In this document: piece by piece, positions 1-8,055 of the stretch
Layout of the letters: each line of letters starts with the position of its first letter
Position numbering within the stretch: position 1 is the stretch's first letter
From: AP-15 sp963775875
Lineage (GTDB): Bacteria > Pseudomonadota > Alphaproteobacteria > ATCC43930 > CGMCC-115725
Assembly: GCA_963775875.1 (NCBI GenBank)
Contig: CAVZKP010000015.1
Span: 186,001 to 250,000, forward strand
Direction: 5' to 3'
Length of the DNA stretch: 64,000 bases
Made by a program: the position numbers and the translations under genes
Notes under the pieces: model-generated
Told to the model about the DNA's origin: nothing
What the model saw: the letters and a program-made list of their open reading frames with translations, nothing else
Database searches by the model: none

Positions 1-262
1 GCGAGGCCTGCGGCGGCGGCGCCGAGGCCGGGGCGATCCACGAGGCGGTGATGCCGGTGATGCTCTCGCCGCCTTCGATCAATACGTTGCTTGGCGAAAG
101 ATTGGCGGGCGCCGTCTTGAGGCAATAGACAAACAGTGTCTGCTGCGGTGGGCTGCCCGGCGGCGCCTGGTGATCGAGCACCTCGAGATAGTCGATCCCG
201 TTGATCGTCGGATTGCCGAGGACCGCGGCCTTGCGGTGTTCGTCGCAGCACGAGAAGATCAC
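1..262 (-). CDS. Baseplate J-like assembly protein of a contractile injection system (partial, 3' end outside window)
   Basis: Only the first 87 codons are present; the gene runs off the left edge. It starts with GTG at 262, and the start overlaps the TGA of the gp25-like gene (GTGA), as expected for a coupled operon. The translated start contains NGIDYLEVLD followed by a proline/glutamine stretch and LFVYCLK. The IDYLEV signature a few dozen residues from the N-terminus is what I know from the 'putative baseplate assembly protein' family (Afp11/gpJ-like) that follows gp25 in extracellular CIS operons. The role is inferred: a wedge component linking the hub to the sheath ring. The family is usually much longer than what is visible here. 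Confidence 0.75.
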   Translation of the reverse strand, partial: MIFSCCDEHRKAAVLGNPTINGIDYLEVLDHQAPPGSPPQQTLFVYCLKTAPANLSPSNVLIEGGESITGITASWIAPASAPPPQAS

Positions 263-618
263 GCGGCGCCTCCATAAACGAAGGTTTGCACCTGCGTGAC
301 TTCGGTATTCAGCGGCGCGTAGGTCACCGTGACGGTCAGCAGCGATTCCTGCGCCGAGGCGACCACCGAGATCACCTTGATATAGCCGCTCAGCCACTTC
401 TGCAGCGCACCCTGCACGGTAAACTGGGTGGCGGCCGCCATCTCGACGCTATTGGGGGCGAATGGCAGCTGCAGCAGCCCGCTGCCAAAATCGGGCAGGT
501 TGACGCGCTCGCCGGGCGAGGTGAACAGCACCTGCTCGACCAGCTGACGCAAGTAATCGTCCAGCGGGTCCAGGGTGCGACCGCGGCCGTCGAACTGATA
601 AGGAAAGTTGATGTTCAT
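259..618 (-). CDS. gp25/gpW-like baseplate wedge protein (Afp9-like)
   Basis: This is a 119-residue protein, the normal size for the phage T4 gp25 family. The family hallmark is visible: LFTSPGERVNLPDFGSGL at about residues 32-49, followed by LLQLPFAPN. The rest is a short alpha/beta domain ending in TFVYGG. In T4 and in CIS particles this subunit sits in the baseplate wedge and nucleates the sheath. It lies 16 bp after the PAAR-like gene and overlaps the next gene by 4 bp. The order PAAR, gp25, J-like baseplate protein is the standard order in CIS clusters, which supports the call. Confidence 0.92.
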   Translation of the reverse strand: MNINFPYQFDGRGRTLDPLDDYLRQLVEQVLFTSPGERVNLPDFGSGLLQLPFAPNSVEMAAATQFTVQGALQKWLSGYIKVISVVASAQESLLTVTVTYAPLNTEVTQVQTFVYGGAA

Positions 619-634
619 CGCCCAGCGCCGATCG

Positions 635-955
635 TCAGGTCGCCAGCACGAGCGTCTGGGCCGAGATCGGCAGCAGCGGCGTACCGGTCGGCGCGCACAC
701 CGAGACGCCGGTCATGATCGCGACCGGCTGCCCGTGCGACAGCACCTGCACCGATCCGGCGACCCACTGTCCGGTAACGCACGGCCCGTTCCCGGCCGGC
801 GGGGCAAAGGCGCATCCGGCGACCAGATACGGCGCGGCGATCGTTGCGATCGGCATGCCCGAGACGAACACCGCGGTGCTGGGCACGCTCGGCACCGCCT
901 GACCGCCATGCGCACAGGTCACCACGGCGCCGATATGGAGTATTGGTCCGGGCAT
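635..955 (-). CDS. PAAR-like spike-tip protein (Afp10-like)
   Basis: This is a 106-residue protein starting MPGPILHIGAVVTCAHGG, a start I recognise from small PAAR-like proteins of CIS operons. Glycine and short hydrophobic beta-strand repeats run throughout (for example VFVSGMPIATIAAPYLVAGC), as in the conical beta-fold that caps the VgrG/gpV spike. Cysteines at about 14, 48, 59 and 87 and a histidine at 16 could bind a metal at the tip, as in PAAR proteins; that is inference. A GAGG ribosome-binding site lies 7 bases before the ATG. It sits directly after the gpV-like spike gene and before gp25, where the tip protein is expected. No toxin extension is present. Confidence 0.82.
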   Translation of the reverse strand: MPGPILHIGAVVTCAHGGQAVPSVPSTAVFVSGMPIATIAAPYLVAGCAFAPPAGNGPCVTGQWVAGSVQVLSHGQPVAIMTGVSVCAPTGTPLLPISAQTLVLAT

Positions 956-1018
956 CGGTAAACCTCATCAATGGCAATGGCGTCCGGGTCGGCTACGGCA
1001 GCCTCGCGACCGCCGCCG

Positions 1019-1588
1019 CTAGGGCCCGACCACGGTCAGCGCCGTCAAATTGATCGCGACCGTCGGCCCGATCAGGGTGATCGTCGCCCCCTGTCCGTTG
1101 CTGATGTAGATGCCGGTCTCGTTGACCACGATCATGGCGCCGCTCGCCCCCTTGAGGACGATGCCGCCGGTCGCCGGTGTCGGCGGTCCGTCGCTCAGGA
1201 TCAGCGAATTCTGGCCGGTGGTCTGCAGCACGATGTTCTGACCGGGAGGGATCGCCGGCGGCGCCGTCGCCAGAACCGGAACATCGGCCACCAGGCCCCA
1301 GAAGCCGCCGGTCCAGATCGGGTAGTCCGGATTGCCCTGCTCGAACTCGATCCACACCTGGGAGCCGATCGGCGGGACGAGGAAGCATCCCGCCTGGATG
1401 CCGGCCGCTGGTACGCAGGGCATCGCCCAGCTCGTCGGGGTCTCGCCAAAGACATCGGGAACCTGCGCCATGATCCGGCCGATCTGCATCGGATCGATGT
1501 TGATCAGCACCGTGCCGCGATATTTGCCATAGTAGCGCTTGAGGCCTGCGCTCGATGCTGCGTCGGGGCCGAAGGATCCATCGCTCAT
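1019..1588 (-). CDS. gpV/gp5-like baseplate spike protein with OB-fold
   Basis: This 189-residue protein resembles phage baseplate assembly protein V. An N-terminal OB-fold covers about residues 20-100, with YRGTVLINIDPMQIGRI, the conserved PCVPAAG and PPIGSQVWIEFEQGN, and PDYPIWTGGFWG. A glycine-rich beta-strand tail (residues 110-189) would form the trimeric needle. In Afp/PVC this domain is fused to the gp27-like hub as one VgrG-like protein; here the hub is a separate gene immediately upstream, overlapping by 4 bp (ATGA). The 63-base gap to the PAAR-like gene holds that gene's ribosome-binding site. Confidence 0.88.
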   Translation of the reverse strand: MSDGSFGPDAASSAGLKRYYGKYRGTVLINIDPMQIGRIMAQVPDVFGETPTSWAMPCVPAAGIQAGCFLVPPIGSQVWIEFEQGNPDYPIWTGGFWGLVADVPVLATAPPAIPPGQNIVLQTTGQNSLILSDGPPTPATGGIVLKGASGAMIVVNETGIYISNGQGATITLIGPTVAINLTALTVVGP

Positions 1589-2730
1589 ATGTTCACCGAT
1601 TGGACTGTGGAGACCAGGCCGTTGCGAGTGAGCGTGAAATTCTGCTTGTATTCGCCGCGCTTGATCTTGTGGGTGACGCTTTTGACGTAATAGAGGCCGT
1701 CGAAGGCGGGTCCGGCGCCGCGCACCCCGACCAGCTTGCGCGCGCTCAGCACGCCGCCGTAACGCTCCACGTCGAGGCTGCCCTCGCAGGTCACGGCCTC
1801 GGCGTTTTTTGCCGCGGCAGCGAGACCGAGCATGATCGCCTGCGCGACCGGCAGCTTCGCCACGTCGTCGCGGAAGGCCTTGAGGTCGGGCGGGATCAGG
1901 TTGGTCGGCAATGGCGGGATCGCCCCGAGCGGCGGATTGAGCGGGGTGATCGGCGGCATCGGGATCGGTATGCTGACGCCGGTTTCCTGGATATAGACGT
2001 AAACCAGCGGGATCTTGTTCTTCTCCTGATCAAAGCTGAAATGCAGACTCTCGACATTGGTGTAGGCGTCCATGTCGGAGTTGAGCGCCGGCTGCACCGG
2101 GCCGACTTTGATCTGCGGGCCCCAATAGGCGGTGCTGGCGCCGACCGCCGGACCCGGCTCGAGGTAGAAGACATAGCCGACCTCTTCGGCCATCGAGCGG
2201 ATGTATTGCAGGTCGGTGCCCTGCTGGCCCGGGATCGACTCGATCGGCAGCGAGATGTCGATCAGCACGCTGGGGATGATCAATGGCAGCACGCCGAAGA
2301 ACGCGTATTTGGCCAGCAGCAGCGCCACCCGCGCCTCGCGCGGACAGGCCGGGAACGGAAAGCCGCTCCAGTTCGACTGGTCCATCAGCGCGGTGAGGTC
2401 GCGGCCGGTGATGGTCAGCGTCGAATCCGATCCCTTGTCGCCCGGCGAGATTTCGTTGTTGGTCACCACGCCGTCGATCAGCACGCTGGCGACGCCGTTG
2501 ACGGTGGCGATCAGCACGCAGCGCATGAACAGCAGCGGCAGGCCGCCGGTCAGCAGAAACAGGATCTGCAGCGGCGACTGCTTGTTGATGCTGAAGACGA
2601 GCTGGAACCCGCTCGCGCCGACATCGTCCACCTTGACTTCGACCGAGGACAACGCGTCGAGCACCGCGCGCGGCGGCGTGATCGGGATCACCGGCCCGAT
2701 CATCAGCGTCAGCTGAACGCTCTTAAGCAA
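1585..2730 (-). CDS. gpD/gp27-like baseplate hub protein
   Basis: The open frame reaches further upstream, but the residues before SLLKSVQL overlap the LysM gene and look non-coding. I place the start at TTG 2730 (381 residues), or else at ATG 2703. The protein begins with short beta strands (VQLTLMIGPVIPITPP), then FQLVFSINKQSP and LTITGRDLTALMDQS, typical of the phage late control gene D family that forms the gp27-like hub. GTDLQYIRSMAEEVGYVFY at about residues 190-210 is the conserved 'FIxRLAEEEGY' helix of this family. The C-terminal part (ERYGGVLSARKLVGVRG, YYVKSVTHKI) matches as well. It overlaps the next gene by 4 bp, and together the two replace a single VgrG. Confidence 0.85.
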   Translation of the reverse strand: MLKSVQLTLMIGPVIPITPPRAVLDALSSVEVKVDDVGASGFQLVFSINKQSPLQILFLLTGGLPLLFMRCVLIATVNGVASVLIDGVVTNNEISPGDKGSDSTLTITGRDLTALMDQSNWSGFPFPACPREARVALLLAKYAFFGVLPLIIPSVLIDISLPIESIPGQQGTDLQYIRSMAEEVGYVFYLEPGPAVGASTAYWGPQIKVGPVQPALNSDMDAYTNVESLHFSFDQEKNKIPLVYVYIQETGVSIPIPMPPITPLNPPLGAIPPLPTNLIPPDLKAFRDDVAKLPVAQAIMLGLAAAAKNAEAVTCEGSLDVERYGGVLSARKLVGVRGAGPAFDGLYYVKSVTHKIKRGEYKQNFTLTRNGLVSTVQSVNI

Positions 2731-3091
2731 TGATGCCTCCGGGCACGCCCTGCGGCGTCGTGATCGCCAGCACGCGGCCGGGGGTGGCAACCAGGTCGTA
2801 AGGCCGCATCGCCCCATTGGCGTCGCAGATCAGCCACGCCATCAGCGGGTCGCCGAGATACCTGGCGGCGATCAGATCCAGCCGGTCGCCCTGCTTTACC
2901 GTGTACTGGTTGACCGTGGCATAGTTGGGCGCGCCCGGCTGCGGCACGATGCGCCGCGCCAGATAGGCGATGACCTGACCGTTGGGCGCGGCGTATTGCT
3001 GGACGCCGAAGCCGTAATAGCGGCTGTCGGTCGGAAAGCTGACCGGCGGCAACACGCCCAGCTGCATCATCGCCATCAGGGGATAGGTCAT
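2723..3091 (-). CDS. LysM-domain baseplate protein
   Basis: This is a 122-residue protein whose ATG overlaps the stop of the upstream tube-like gene (ATGA). The C-terminal half carries a LysM-type module: NQYTVKQGDRLDLIAARYLG, then PLMAWLICDANGAMRPYDL and a closing RVLAITTP. The N-terminal half (about residues 20-55, RYYGFGVQQY and VIAYLARRIVP) matches the short beta domain that precedes LysM in similar phage gpX-type proteins. In phages and CIS these small LysM proteins sit near the hub or tube base. A role in binding peptidoglycan is possible but not shown. It lies between the Afp7-like gene and the hub gene, the usual place. Confidence 0.88.
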   Translation of the reverse strand: MTYPLMAMMQLGVLPPVSFPTDSRYYGFGVQQYAAPNGQVIAYLARRIVPQPGAPNYATVNQYTVKQGDRLDLIAARYLGDPLMAWLICDANGAMRPYDLVATPGRVLAITTPQGVPGGIIA

Positions 3092-3754
3092 GGCAGGCCT
3101 CCCAGGCCGAGCACGGTGAGGGCGGCCGAGCTGGCCCGTGCCGCCAGCGCCTCCTTGTTCGTCAGATAGGACAGGAAGAGCCGGCCGCCGGGATGGGCAA
3201 AGCCGAGATCGTCGATGCTCAGCACCCGCATGCCCAGGCTGACCTTGGCGCGGATCGGGTTGAGCTGCGGGTCGAAGGCCTCCTCGGTGATCGAGAACTC
3301 GGTTAGGCGCACCGGAACGACCCGGCTGCTGCTCCACACAAACAAGGTCAGCGGCTGTTCCAGCGGGATGATCTCGAGCGTCCCGGCATTGGCCATCGCA
3401 TCGTCGGCCAGCAGCGTCTCGACCGTGGGATTGACCAGCATCTCCAGCTGGGCCAGCTGCGGATGCAGGCCATACTGCAGCGCCAGCGGATACTGGGCTC
3501 GGAAATTCGAGCTGATCGGTGGCGTCGAACTCGGCCTCGACCTTGATGGTTTCGACCGCCGGTCCGCGCAGCCGCAAGGCGTCGACGACAACGCCGTCAT
3601 GCCCGCCCGGCGTCGATTGGATCTGCAGGGTCCGCGACAATGAATCCGGGTTGTACTGCAGCGCGATGACGTTCTGGACCACCGAGGTGTCCGGGTCCAG
3701 GGTGACGATGCCGCCTTTGACCAGGCGGGGCGACAGCGGGGAAGCATTTGCCAT
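3088..3754 (-). CDS. Contractile injection system tube protein, Afp7-like (frame broken by one base)
   Basis: The gene starts at ATG 3754 and reads LVKGGIVTLDPDTS, then IALQYNPDSLSRTLQ, which is the conserved start of the CIS tube-initiator family ('F.YNP..L.RT'). This frame is open to DQLEF near 3508. After that, the homologous sequence continues in another frame as QYPLALQYGLHPQLAQLEML, through LFVWSSSRVVPVRLTEFSITEEAFDP, to the stop at 3088. The total length is 3n+1, so removing one base near 3500-3510 (for example one T of the TTT) gives a single 221-residue product of normal size. Either a sequencing insertion or a real frameshift is possible; I favour error. Its stop overlaps the LysM start. 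Confidence 0.85.
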
Positions 3755-3760
3755 TATTCC

Positions 3761-3850
3761 TCACCCCTGATGCGACGCGAAACCACCCGATCGGGACCCG
3801 CCGCGGGTCAGAGCCCGGTCGGCGTCGTGGCAGGGCAGGGCGCGGCTCAT
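3761..3850 (-). CDS. Possible 29-residue coupled small protein
   Basis: A short frame starts at an ATG that overlaps the stop of the preceding small gene by 4 bp (ATGA), the arrangement used repeatedly in this operon, and ends 6 bases before the Afp7-like gene. The predicted product is basic (MSRALPCHD at the start, SGGFASHQG at the end) and matches nothing I know. It may be a real coupling peptide, or simply the reading frame ribosomes pass through to reach the next start. The support is positional only. Confidence 0.25.
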   Translation of the reverse strand: MSRALPCHDADRALTRGGSRSGGFASHQG

Positions 3851-4104
3851 GGTTTGAACCCCTTGCCGAGGGCGCGGGCGATGCCGCCGCCGAGCCGGCG
3901 GGCGCCGGCTTGGCCTGCGTCCAGCTGCATCCTCCCGACCCGCAGCACCGGAATTCGCCGCGAAACCGCCGATGCAATGCCGGTGGCCGGGTCGGCCAAG
4001 ACCCGCGACAGCTCGCTGGTCAGGCCGTTCACCAGGGCCTGCCGGTCGGCTGGGTCGACGCCGCGCAGCACCAGGCGGTCGATTTTCACCTCGATATGCC
4101 TCAT
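3847..4104 (-). CDS. Small conserved CIS-associated protein
   Basis: This is an 85-residue protein starting MRHIEVKIDRLVLRGVDP. The ATG overlaps the stop of the AAA+ ATPase gene by 4 bp. The start 'I.V.IDRLVLRGVDP..' is a pattern I associate with unnamed small proteins next to the ATPase in CIS operons; I cannot assign a function. It then has an alpha-helical stretch (ADRQALVNGLTSELSRVLADP) and a glycine/arginine-rich C-terminus (GGGIARALGKGFKP). A longer in-frame start at 4161 exists, but it would lie inside the ATPase gene and is unlikely. Confidence 0.7.
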   Translation of the reverse strand: MRHIEVKIDRLVLRGVDPADRQALVNGLTSELSRVLADPATGIASAVSRRIPVLRVGRMQLDAGQAGARRLGGGIARALGKGFKP

Positions 4105-6023
4105 ACCCACCCCCGGATCTCGACATCCGATAGCGGCCGTTCGATCTTGACCGCCTCCCATTGCGTCGCCTGCAGCACATGCCGCATCTCGACCGATTGA
4201 CCGGCATCGGCGGCCAGGAACGCCGCGTTCAGCGCGATGTTGCGGATATTGCCGCCGGTCATGTTCAGCGATGCCAGGCGGCCCGGCTGCAGGTTCTTGG
4301 TCGGCGTCTGGGCCGGAAACACGCGTGACCAGATCGCCTCCCGCTGCGCGGCATCGGGAAACGGGAAATCGACGATAAAGCGCAGCCGCCGCTGGAAGGC
4401 CTTGTCCAGGGAGGATTTCAGATTGGTGGTCAGGATCGCCAGGCCCTGAAAACTCTCCATCCGCTGCAGCAGGTAGCCCACCTCGATATTGGCGTAGCGG
4501 TCGTGGCTGTCCTTGACCTCGGCGCGTTTGCCGAACAGCGCGTCGGCTTCGTCGAACAGCAGCAGCACGCCGCCGCCTTCCGCCGCGTCGAACACCTGCT
4601 TTAAGTTCTTCTCGGTCTCGCCGATATACTTGCTGACCACCGCGGACAGATCGATGCGGTAGAGGTCCAGCCTAAGCTCGCGGGCCAGCACTTCGGCCGC
4701 CAGGGTCTTTCCGGTGCCGCTCGGGCCGGAGAACAGCGCACTGAGGCCCAGACCGCGCCGGCCCTTGATGGCAAACCCCCAATCTTCATACACCCTCATC
4801 CGCTGCCGCGACTGCGCGGCCAGCTGCCGAAGCGTCTGCTTGTGCATTTCCGGCAGCACCAGATCATCCCAACTGGCCAATGGCGGAATCCGCTCGGCCA
4901 GATCCTCCAGGCGCGGGCGGCAGACCGAGCGGCAGGCGTTCCACAGCGTCGCGGAACTCCGCTCGGGATCGCCGCTGCCCGCCGCCACGGCCACCGCGGC
5001 GCCGATCGAGACGATCGCGGCCGCGCTCAGCCGGAACTGCTCGCAGACTTCGTCGACGACGCCATTCAAACCCTCGGCGGCGGACCCGAGCGCTTCCTGC
5101 CAGAGATGCTTCTGCCCCACCGGACCGGGCTTGTTGACCTCGTACCGCCCCACCGCGCGATGCAGCCGCACAGGGTCGCGGCTGGCGATCATCAGCCCAC
5201 CCGGCAGTCTCTCGGCCAGCTGGCGGGCGGCCGCGCTCGGGGTGTCGTCCTCCCATTGCAACAGCAGAAGCGCCGGAAGCAGGTTCGCCTCGCGCATCCA
5301 TAACCGAACAAACTGATCCATCTCGGCGCCGGCCGGCGGCGTGTCTTCGAGGCGCAGAACAAACAGCTGACGACCCGCCCGATCGGCGATCAACGCGGCG
5401 ATATCCTCCTGGCCGGATGCGTCGTCGCCACAGAAATGCAGCGCCGTCGCCGGGAGCAGGTCGGCGGCTGCCGGCTGGATCGTTTCGGTCGCCAGCTGCA
5501 AATGTTCCTTGGCCATCGCTGGCGGCCGGGTCCGGCTCGACAGCACGCCGTCGAGCCGCTGGTCCAGCTGGTTGACCCCGGCCAGGTAGTGCAGGATGCG
5601 CTCGTCGATGTGCAGCGGCGCCGCCGTCAGGCCGTGGCCAGGTTCGATCTCGATCAGGCGAAAGCGGCGCAGCGGCGCCGAGGGAGCGAGCGCGCTCCAA
5701 TGCGGATCGGCCAGAACCGCCATCGCCAGGGAAAACGTGACGGCGTCGCGTTGCGGTCGGCCACTGGCCTCGGCGCAGCGCGCCGCCAAGGTCGAATCCA
5801 TTTCGACCCCGGCGCATAGCAGCAATAATTCGCGCTCGAACCGGCTCAATTGAAAGATCTCCGCGAGCGTGTCGATCGCCGCCGGCGGCGTCATCGGCTC
5901 ACCGCCCGGTGCCGCGATCGGCTGCGGCTCCATATCGCCGAACCGGCGATGCAAGGCGGCAAACTCCTGCACCAGCCGCCCCTGGTTTTGCGCCACCCAG
6001 TCCATTGCCGGCGTCGCGTTCAT
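4101..6023 (-). CDS. AAA+ ATPase of the contractile injection system (Afp15-like)
   Basis: This is a 640-residue protein. The C-terminal AAA+ module has Walker A (FSGPSGTGKTLAAEVLA, about residues 430-446), Walker B (GGVLLLFDEADALFG), a sensor-1-type segment (LAILTTNLKSSLDKAF) and an arginine finger region (QRRLRFIVDFPFP). The long N-terminal region carries the alpha-helical and degenerate ATPase-like part usual in this family. Members of the family (Afp15/Pvc15) are found in almost all extracellular CIS clusters and are thought to help particle assembly or cargo loading. The ATG at 6023 overlaps the Pvc16-like stop, and its own stop overlaps the next ATG. The protein is cytoplasmic, with no signal peptide or membrane segment. 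Confidence 0.93.
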   Translation of the reverse strand: MNATPAMDWVAQNQGRLVQEFAALHRRFGDMEPQPIAAPGGEPMTPPAAIDTLAEIFQLSRFERELLLLCAGVEMDSTLAARCAEASGRPQRDAVTFSLAMAVLADPHWSALAPSAPLRRFRLIEIEPGHGLTAAPLHIDERILHYLAGVNQLDQRLDGVLSSRTRPPAMAKEHLQLATETIQPAAADLLPATALHFCGDDASGQEDIAALIADRAGRQLFVLRLEDTPPAGAEMDQFVRLWMREANLLPALLLLQWEDDTPSAAARQLAERLPGGLMIASRDPVRLHRAVGRYEVNKPGPVGQKHLWQEALGSAAEGLNGVVDEVCEQFRLSAAAIVSIGAAVAVAAGSGDPERSSATLWNACRSVCRPRLEDLAERIPPLASWDDLVLPEMHKQTLRQLAAQSRQRMRVYEDWGFAIKGRRGLGLSALFSGPSGTGKTLAAEVLARELRLDLYRIDLSAVVSKYIGETEKNLKQVFDAAEGGGVLLLFDEADALFGKRAEVKDSHDRYANIEVGYLLQRMESFQGLAILTTNLKSSLDKAFQRRLRFIVDFPFPDAAQREAIWSRVFPAQTPTKNLQPGRLASLNMTGGNIRNIALNAAFLAADAGQSVEMRHVLQATQWEAVKIERPLSDVEIRGWV

Positions 6024-7321
6024 ATCGTCACCAGCGGGCCGGTGAAGGTTGGCGGATGCGCCGACAAATCGACCTCGATCTGGCTGGTCACGCCATCGAC
6101 CAGCAGACGCCCGAGCAGGGCGCCGGTGGGAAGGGTTGGCGGAAACTGAAAGCTGAGGGTGCCGGTGCTGCCGCTGAACGGCTGCGCCGCAGCAGAGCAG
6201 GTGAACAGCGCAGTGCCGGGGGGCGGCGGGGTAATGGCGCTGAGCGCCAGAGAGACCTCCTGGCCCTCCCGCGCGTTCGGGCTGAAGCTGACGGTGACCA
6301 GACTGCCCTCGGCATTGGCGGCAACGCCCGCGATCTGGGTCGGCAGGGTCGGGGCCAGGGCGAACGGCATCGGGCTGGTGGATTGCACCACTATTCCCGC
6401 TGCATCGAGAAACTGCGCGGCAAGACGATAGGCCCCGGCCGGGTGCGTCAGGCTGGCATTGGGAACAAAGGTGAACGAGGTGTAGCCGGCAGCCGCAACC
6501 GGGACGGTGTATGGAACGCCGTAGCGCGGATTGCTGAGAGCCACCTGGCTGACGCCATTGAGGAACTCGCCGGTCACCGTCACCGTGTCGGTCGAGGCCG
6601 CGGCGATCTGACCGCCGGGCGGCTGCACCCGCAATATCTGCGCCGGCTGCATCGGCCGGGCATCAACCCGGCGGCGCAGCACCGGCAGGGCGAGGCTGGT
6701 CGGCTGCTGCGGCTGCATCAGCACCACCGTCACCTGGAACGGGAAGGTCGGCCGGTAGTCCGCCTTTAGCGCGGTCCACAACCACGCCATTTCCTCGCGC
6801 CCGAGAATCTCCGGGGTGATCTTGAGCATTTCGATCTGATCGGCGAGCCCCGAAGCGCCGAGCACCGGGGTCAGCGGATTGGTCGGATAGGGCTCCGGGA
6901 TCGTCGTCAGCGCGGTCAGCGCATTGGCGATATCGGCGCGCGCCAGCACCGGGTTCTCGTGCAGCATCATCAGCGCGTAGCCCAGCAGGGCTTCGGCCTG
7001 CCAGTCCTCGGAGCCGTACACCGTCAGCAGATAGTGAAGGTCCAGCGCCAGCGGCGGATTCTTCAACCGCGTCTTGCCGTCGGCGGCCAATGAAGGCAGA
7101 TCGGCGTTGCGCCAGGCGGCATTGCGCGTCACCTGGTGCAGGAACAGATTAACCTGATTTTCCGGGCCGGATATGTCGCCGAGATTATTCTGGACCTGGT
7201 CCGGTGCCAGACAGGTCACGTTTACCGGGTTGGTGAACGGCAATCCCGTCCCGTGGTAAAGATTTACCAGATGGTACTGCAATACGTAAGTCACTGCCGA
7301 GATGGCCAGCCCGTTGCTCAT
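6020..7321 (-). CDS. Pvc16/DUF4255-family tail terminator with C-terminal beta-rich domains
   Basis: This is a 433-residue protein. The N-terminal 190 residues are the DUF4255 (Pvc16/Afp16) domain: LAISAVTYVLQYHL, NLFLHQVTRNAAWRN, PPLALDLHYLLTVYGSEDW, EALLGYALMMLHENPVL. Afp16 caps the inner tube and sheath and fixes particle length. About 230 further residues look like two Ig/IPT-like beta-sandwich domains (VTVTGEFLNGVSQVAL, then SLVTVSFSPNAREGQEVSLAL). Simple Pvc16 proteins are shorter, so these domains would project from the distal cap. The gene overlaps both neighbours by 4 bp. Confidence 0.88.
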   Translation of the reverse strand: MSNGLAISAVTYVLQYHLVNLYHGTGLPFTNPVNVTCLAPDQVQNNLGDISGPENQVNLFLHQVTRNAAWRNADLPSLAADGKTRLKNPPLALDLHYLLTVYGSEDWQAEALLGYALMMLHENPVLARADIANALTALTTIPEPYPTNPLTPVLGASGLADQIEMLKITPEILGREEMAWLWTALKADYRPTFPFQVTVVLMQPQQPTSLALPVLRRRVDARPMQPAQILRVQPPGGQIAAASTDTVTVTGEFLNGVSQVALSNPRYGVPYTVPVAAAGYTSFTFVPNASLTHPAGAYRLAAQFLDAAGIVVQSTSPMPFALAPTLPTQIAGVAANAEGSLVTVSFSPNAREGQEVSLALSAITPPPPGTALFTCSAAAQPFSGSTGTLSFQFPPTLPTGALLGRLLVDGVTSQIEVDLSAHPPTFTGPLVTI

Positions 7322-8055
7322 CCGCCGCGTCCGTCCCGGCGCTTCAGATAATCGTCGAGGCTGATCGCCTTGCGCGCCGGCGCGGTCGCCCGGCTCGGCG
7401 CCGCCTGCGGCACGGCGACGACCTCGACACGGCCGATATGGATCTGGATATCGTTGGCCTCGCGCTCCGCCGCGGGAGGTCGCGCGGCGAACGCCGCCGG
7501 CACGCTATCTCGCGCCTGTCGCGCTTCGCCGGCCGGCACCGCCCGCACTATCTGCGCCGGCGGTGGTTCGGCCGCGGCCGCGGCCGCCGCCTGATCGGGA
7601 TCGCCGCCAGCCGCACGCCCGGCGGGCGCGGCAGCCGGAAAGTTCGTGGCTGGCGTCTGTTGCTGCGCTGCGCCCTCAGACGCCGGCTCGCTCGCCGCCG
7701 CTTCGCGCCCCGCGCTCTGATCGGCGATCACCGGAAACCGGGCCGTGACCGGGCTCGGCGGCATCAGCGGCTGAAACCGTTGATCCTCGATCGGCCGAGC
7801 CGCTGCCGGAGTTTCTTCGAGACCATCCTCCGCGGCCGGCTCGCCCCGCCGCGGGCGATCCGCCGGGAATTCGGAACCGTCGGTTCTCGTCGCGGACTGC
7901 CCGAATTCTTCGGAACCGGCGATTTCCTCGATCTGCGGCGGCGGATCGGCGCCGGCATCCCGGCTGGTTTGGCGAAAGATCGATCCCACCAGCGGATGCA
8001 GAGCCGGTTGCGGGCTGGCGGCGGTCGCGGCGATGCGCTGCAGATATCCTGTCAT
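7318..8055 (-). CDS. Low-complexity CIS operon protein with SLDDYLKRR C-terminus
   Basis: This is a 245-residue protein with a short structured start (MTGYLQRIAATAASPQPALHP), a long disordered middle rich in Ala, Pro, Arg and Glu, and a conserved-looking end: DIQIHIGRVEVVAVPQ followed near the C-terminus by ISLDDYLKRRDG. The 'I.I.IGRVEV.A' strand plus 'SLDDYLKRR' tail is a combination I have seen in unnamed proteins between the gp26-like and Pvc16-like genes of CIS operons. The function is unknown. The ends look like binding motifs joined by a flexible tether. It overlaps both neighbours by 4 bp, so it should be made at a level matching the structural proteins. Confidence 0.72.
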   Translation of the reverse strand: MTGYLQRIAATAASPQPALHPLVGSIFRQTSRDAGADPPPQIEEIAGSEEFGQSATRTDGSEFPADRPRRGEPAAEDGLEETPAAARPIEDQRFQPLMPPSPVTARFPVIADQSAGREAAASEPASEGAAQQQTPATNFPAAAPAGRAAGGDPDQAAAAAAAEPPPAQIVRAVPAGEARQARDSVPAAFAARPPAAEREANDIQIHIGRVEVVAVPQAAPSRATAPARKAISLDDYLKRRDGRGG

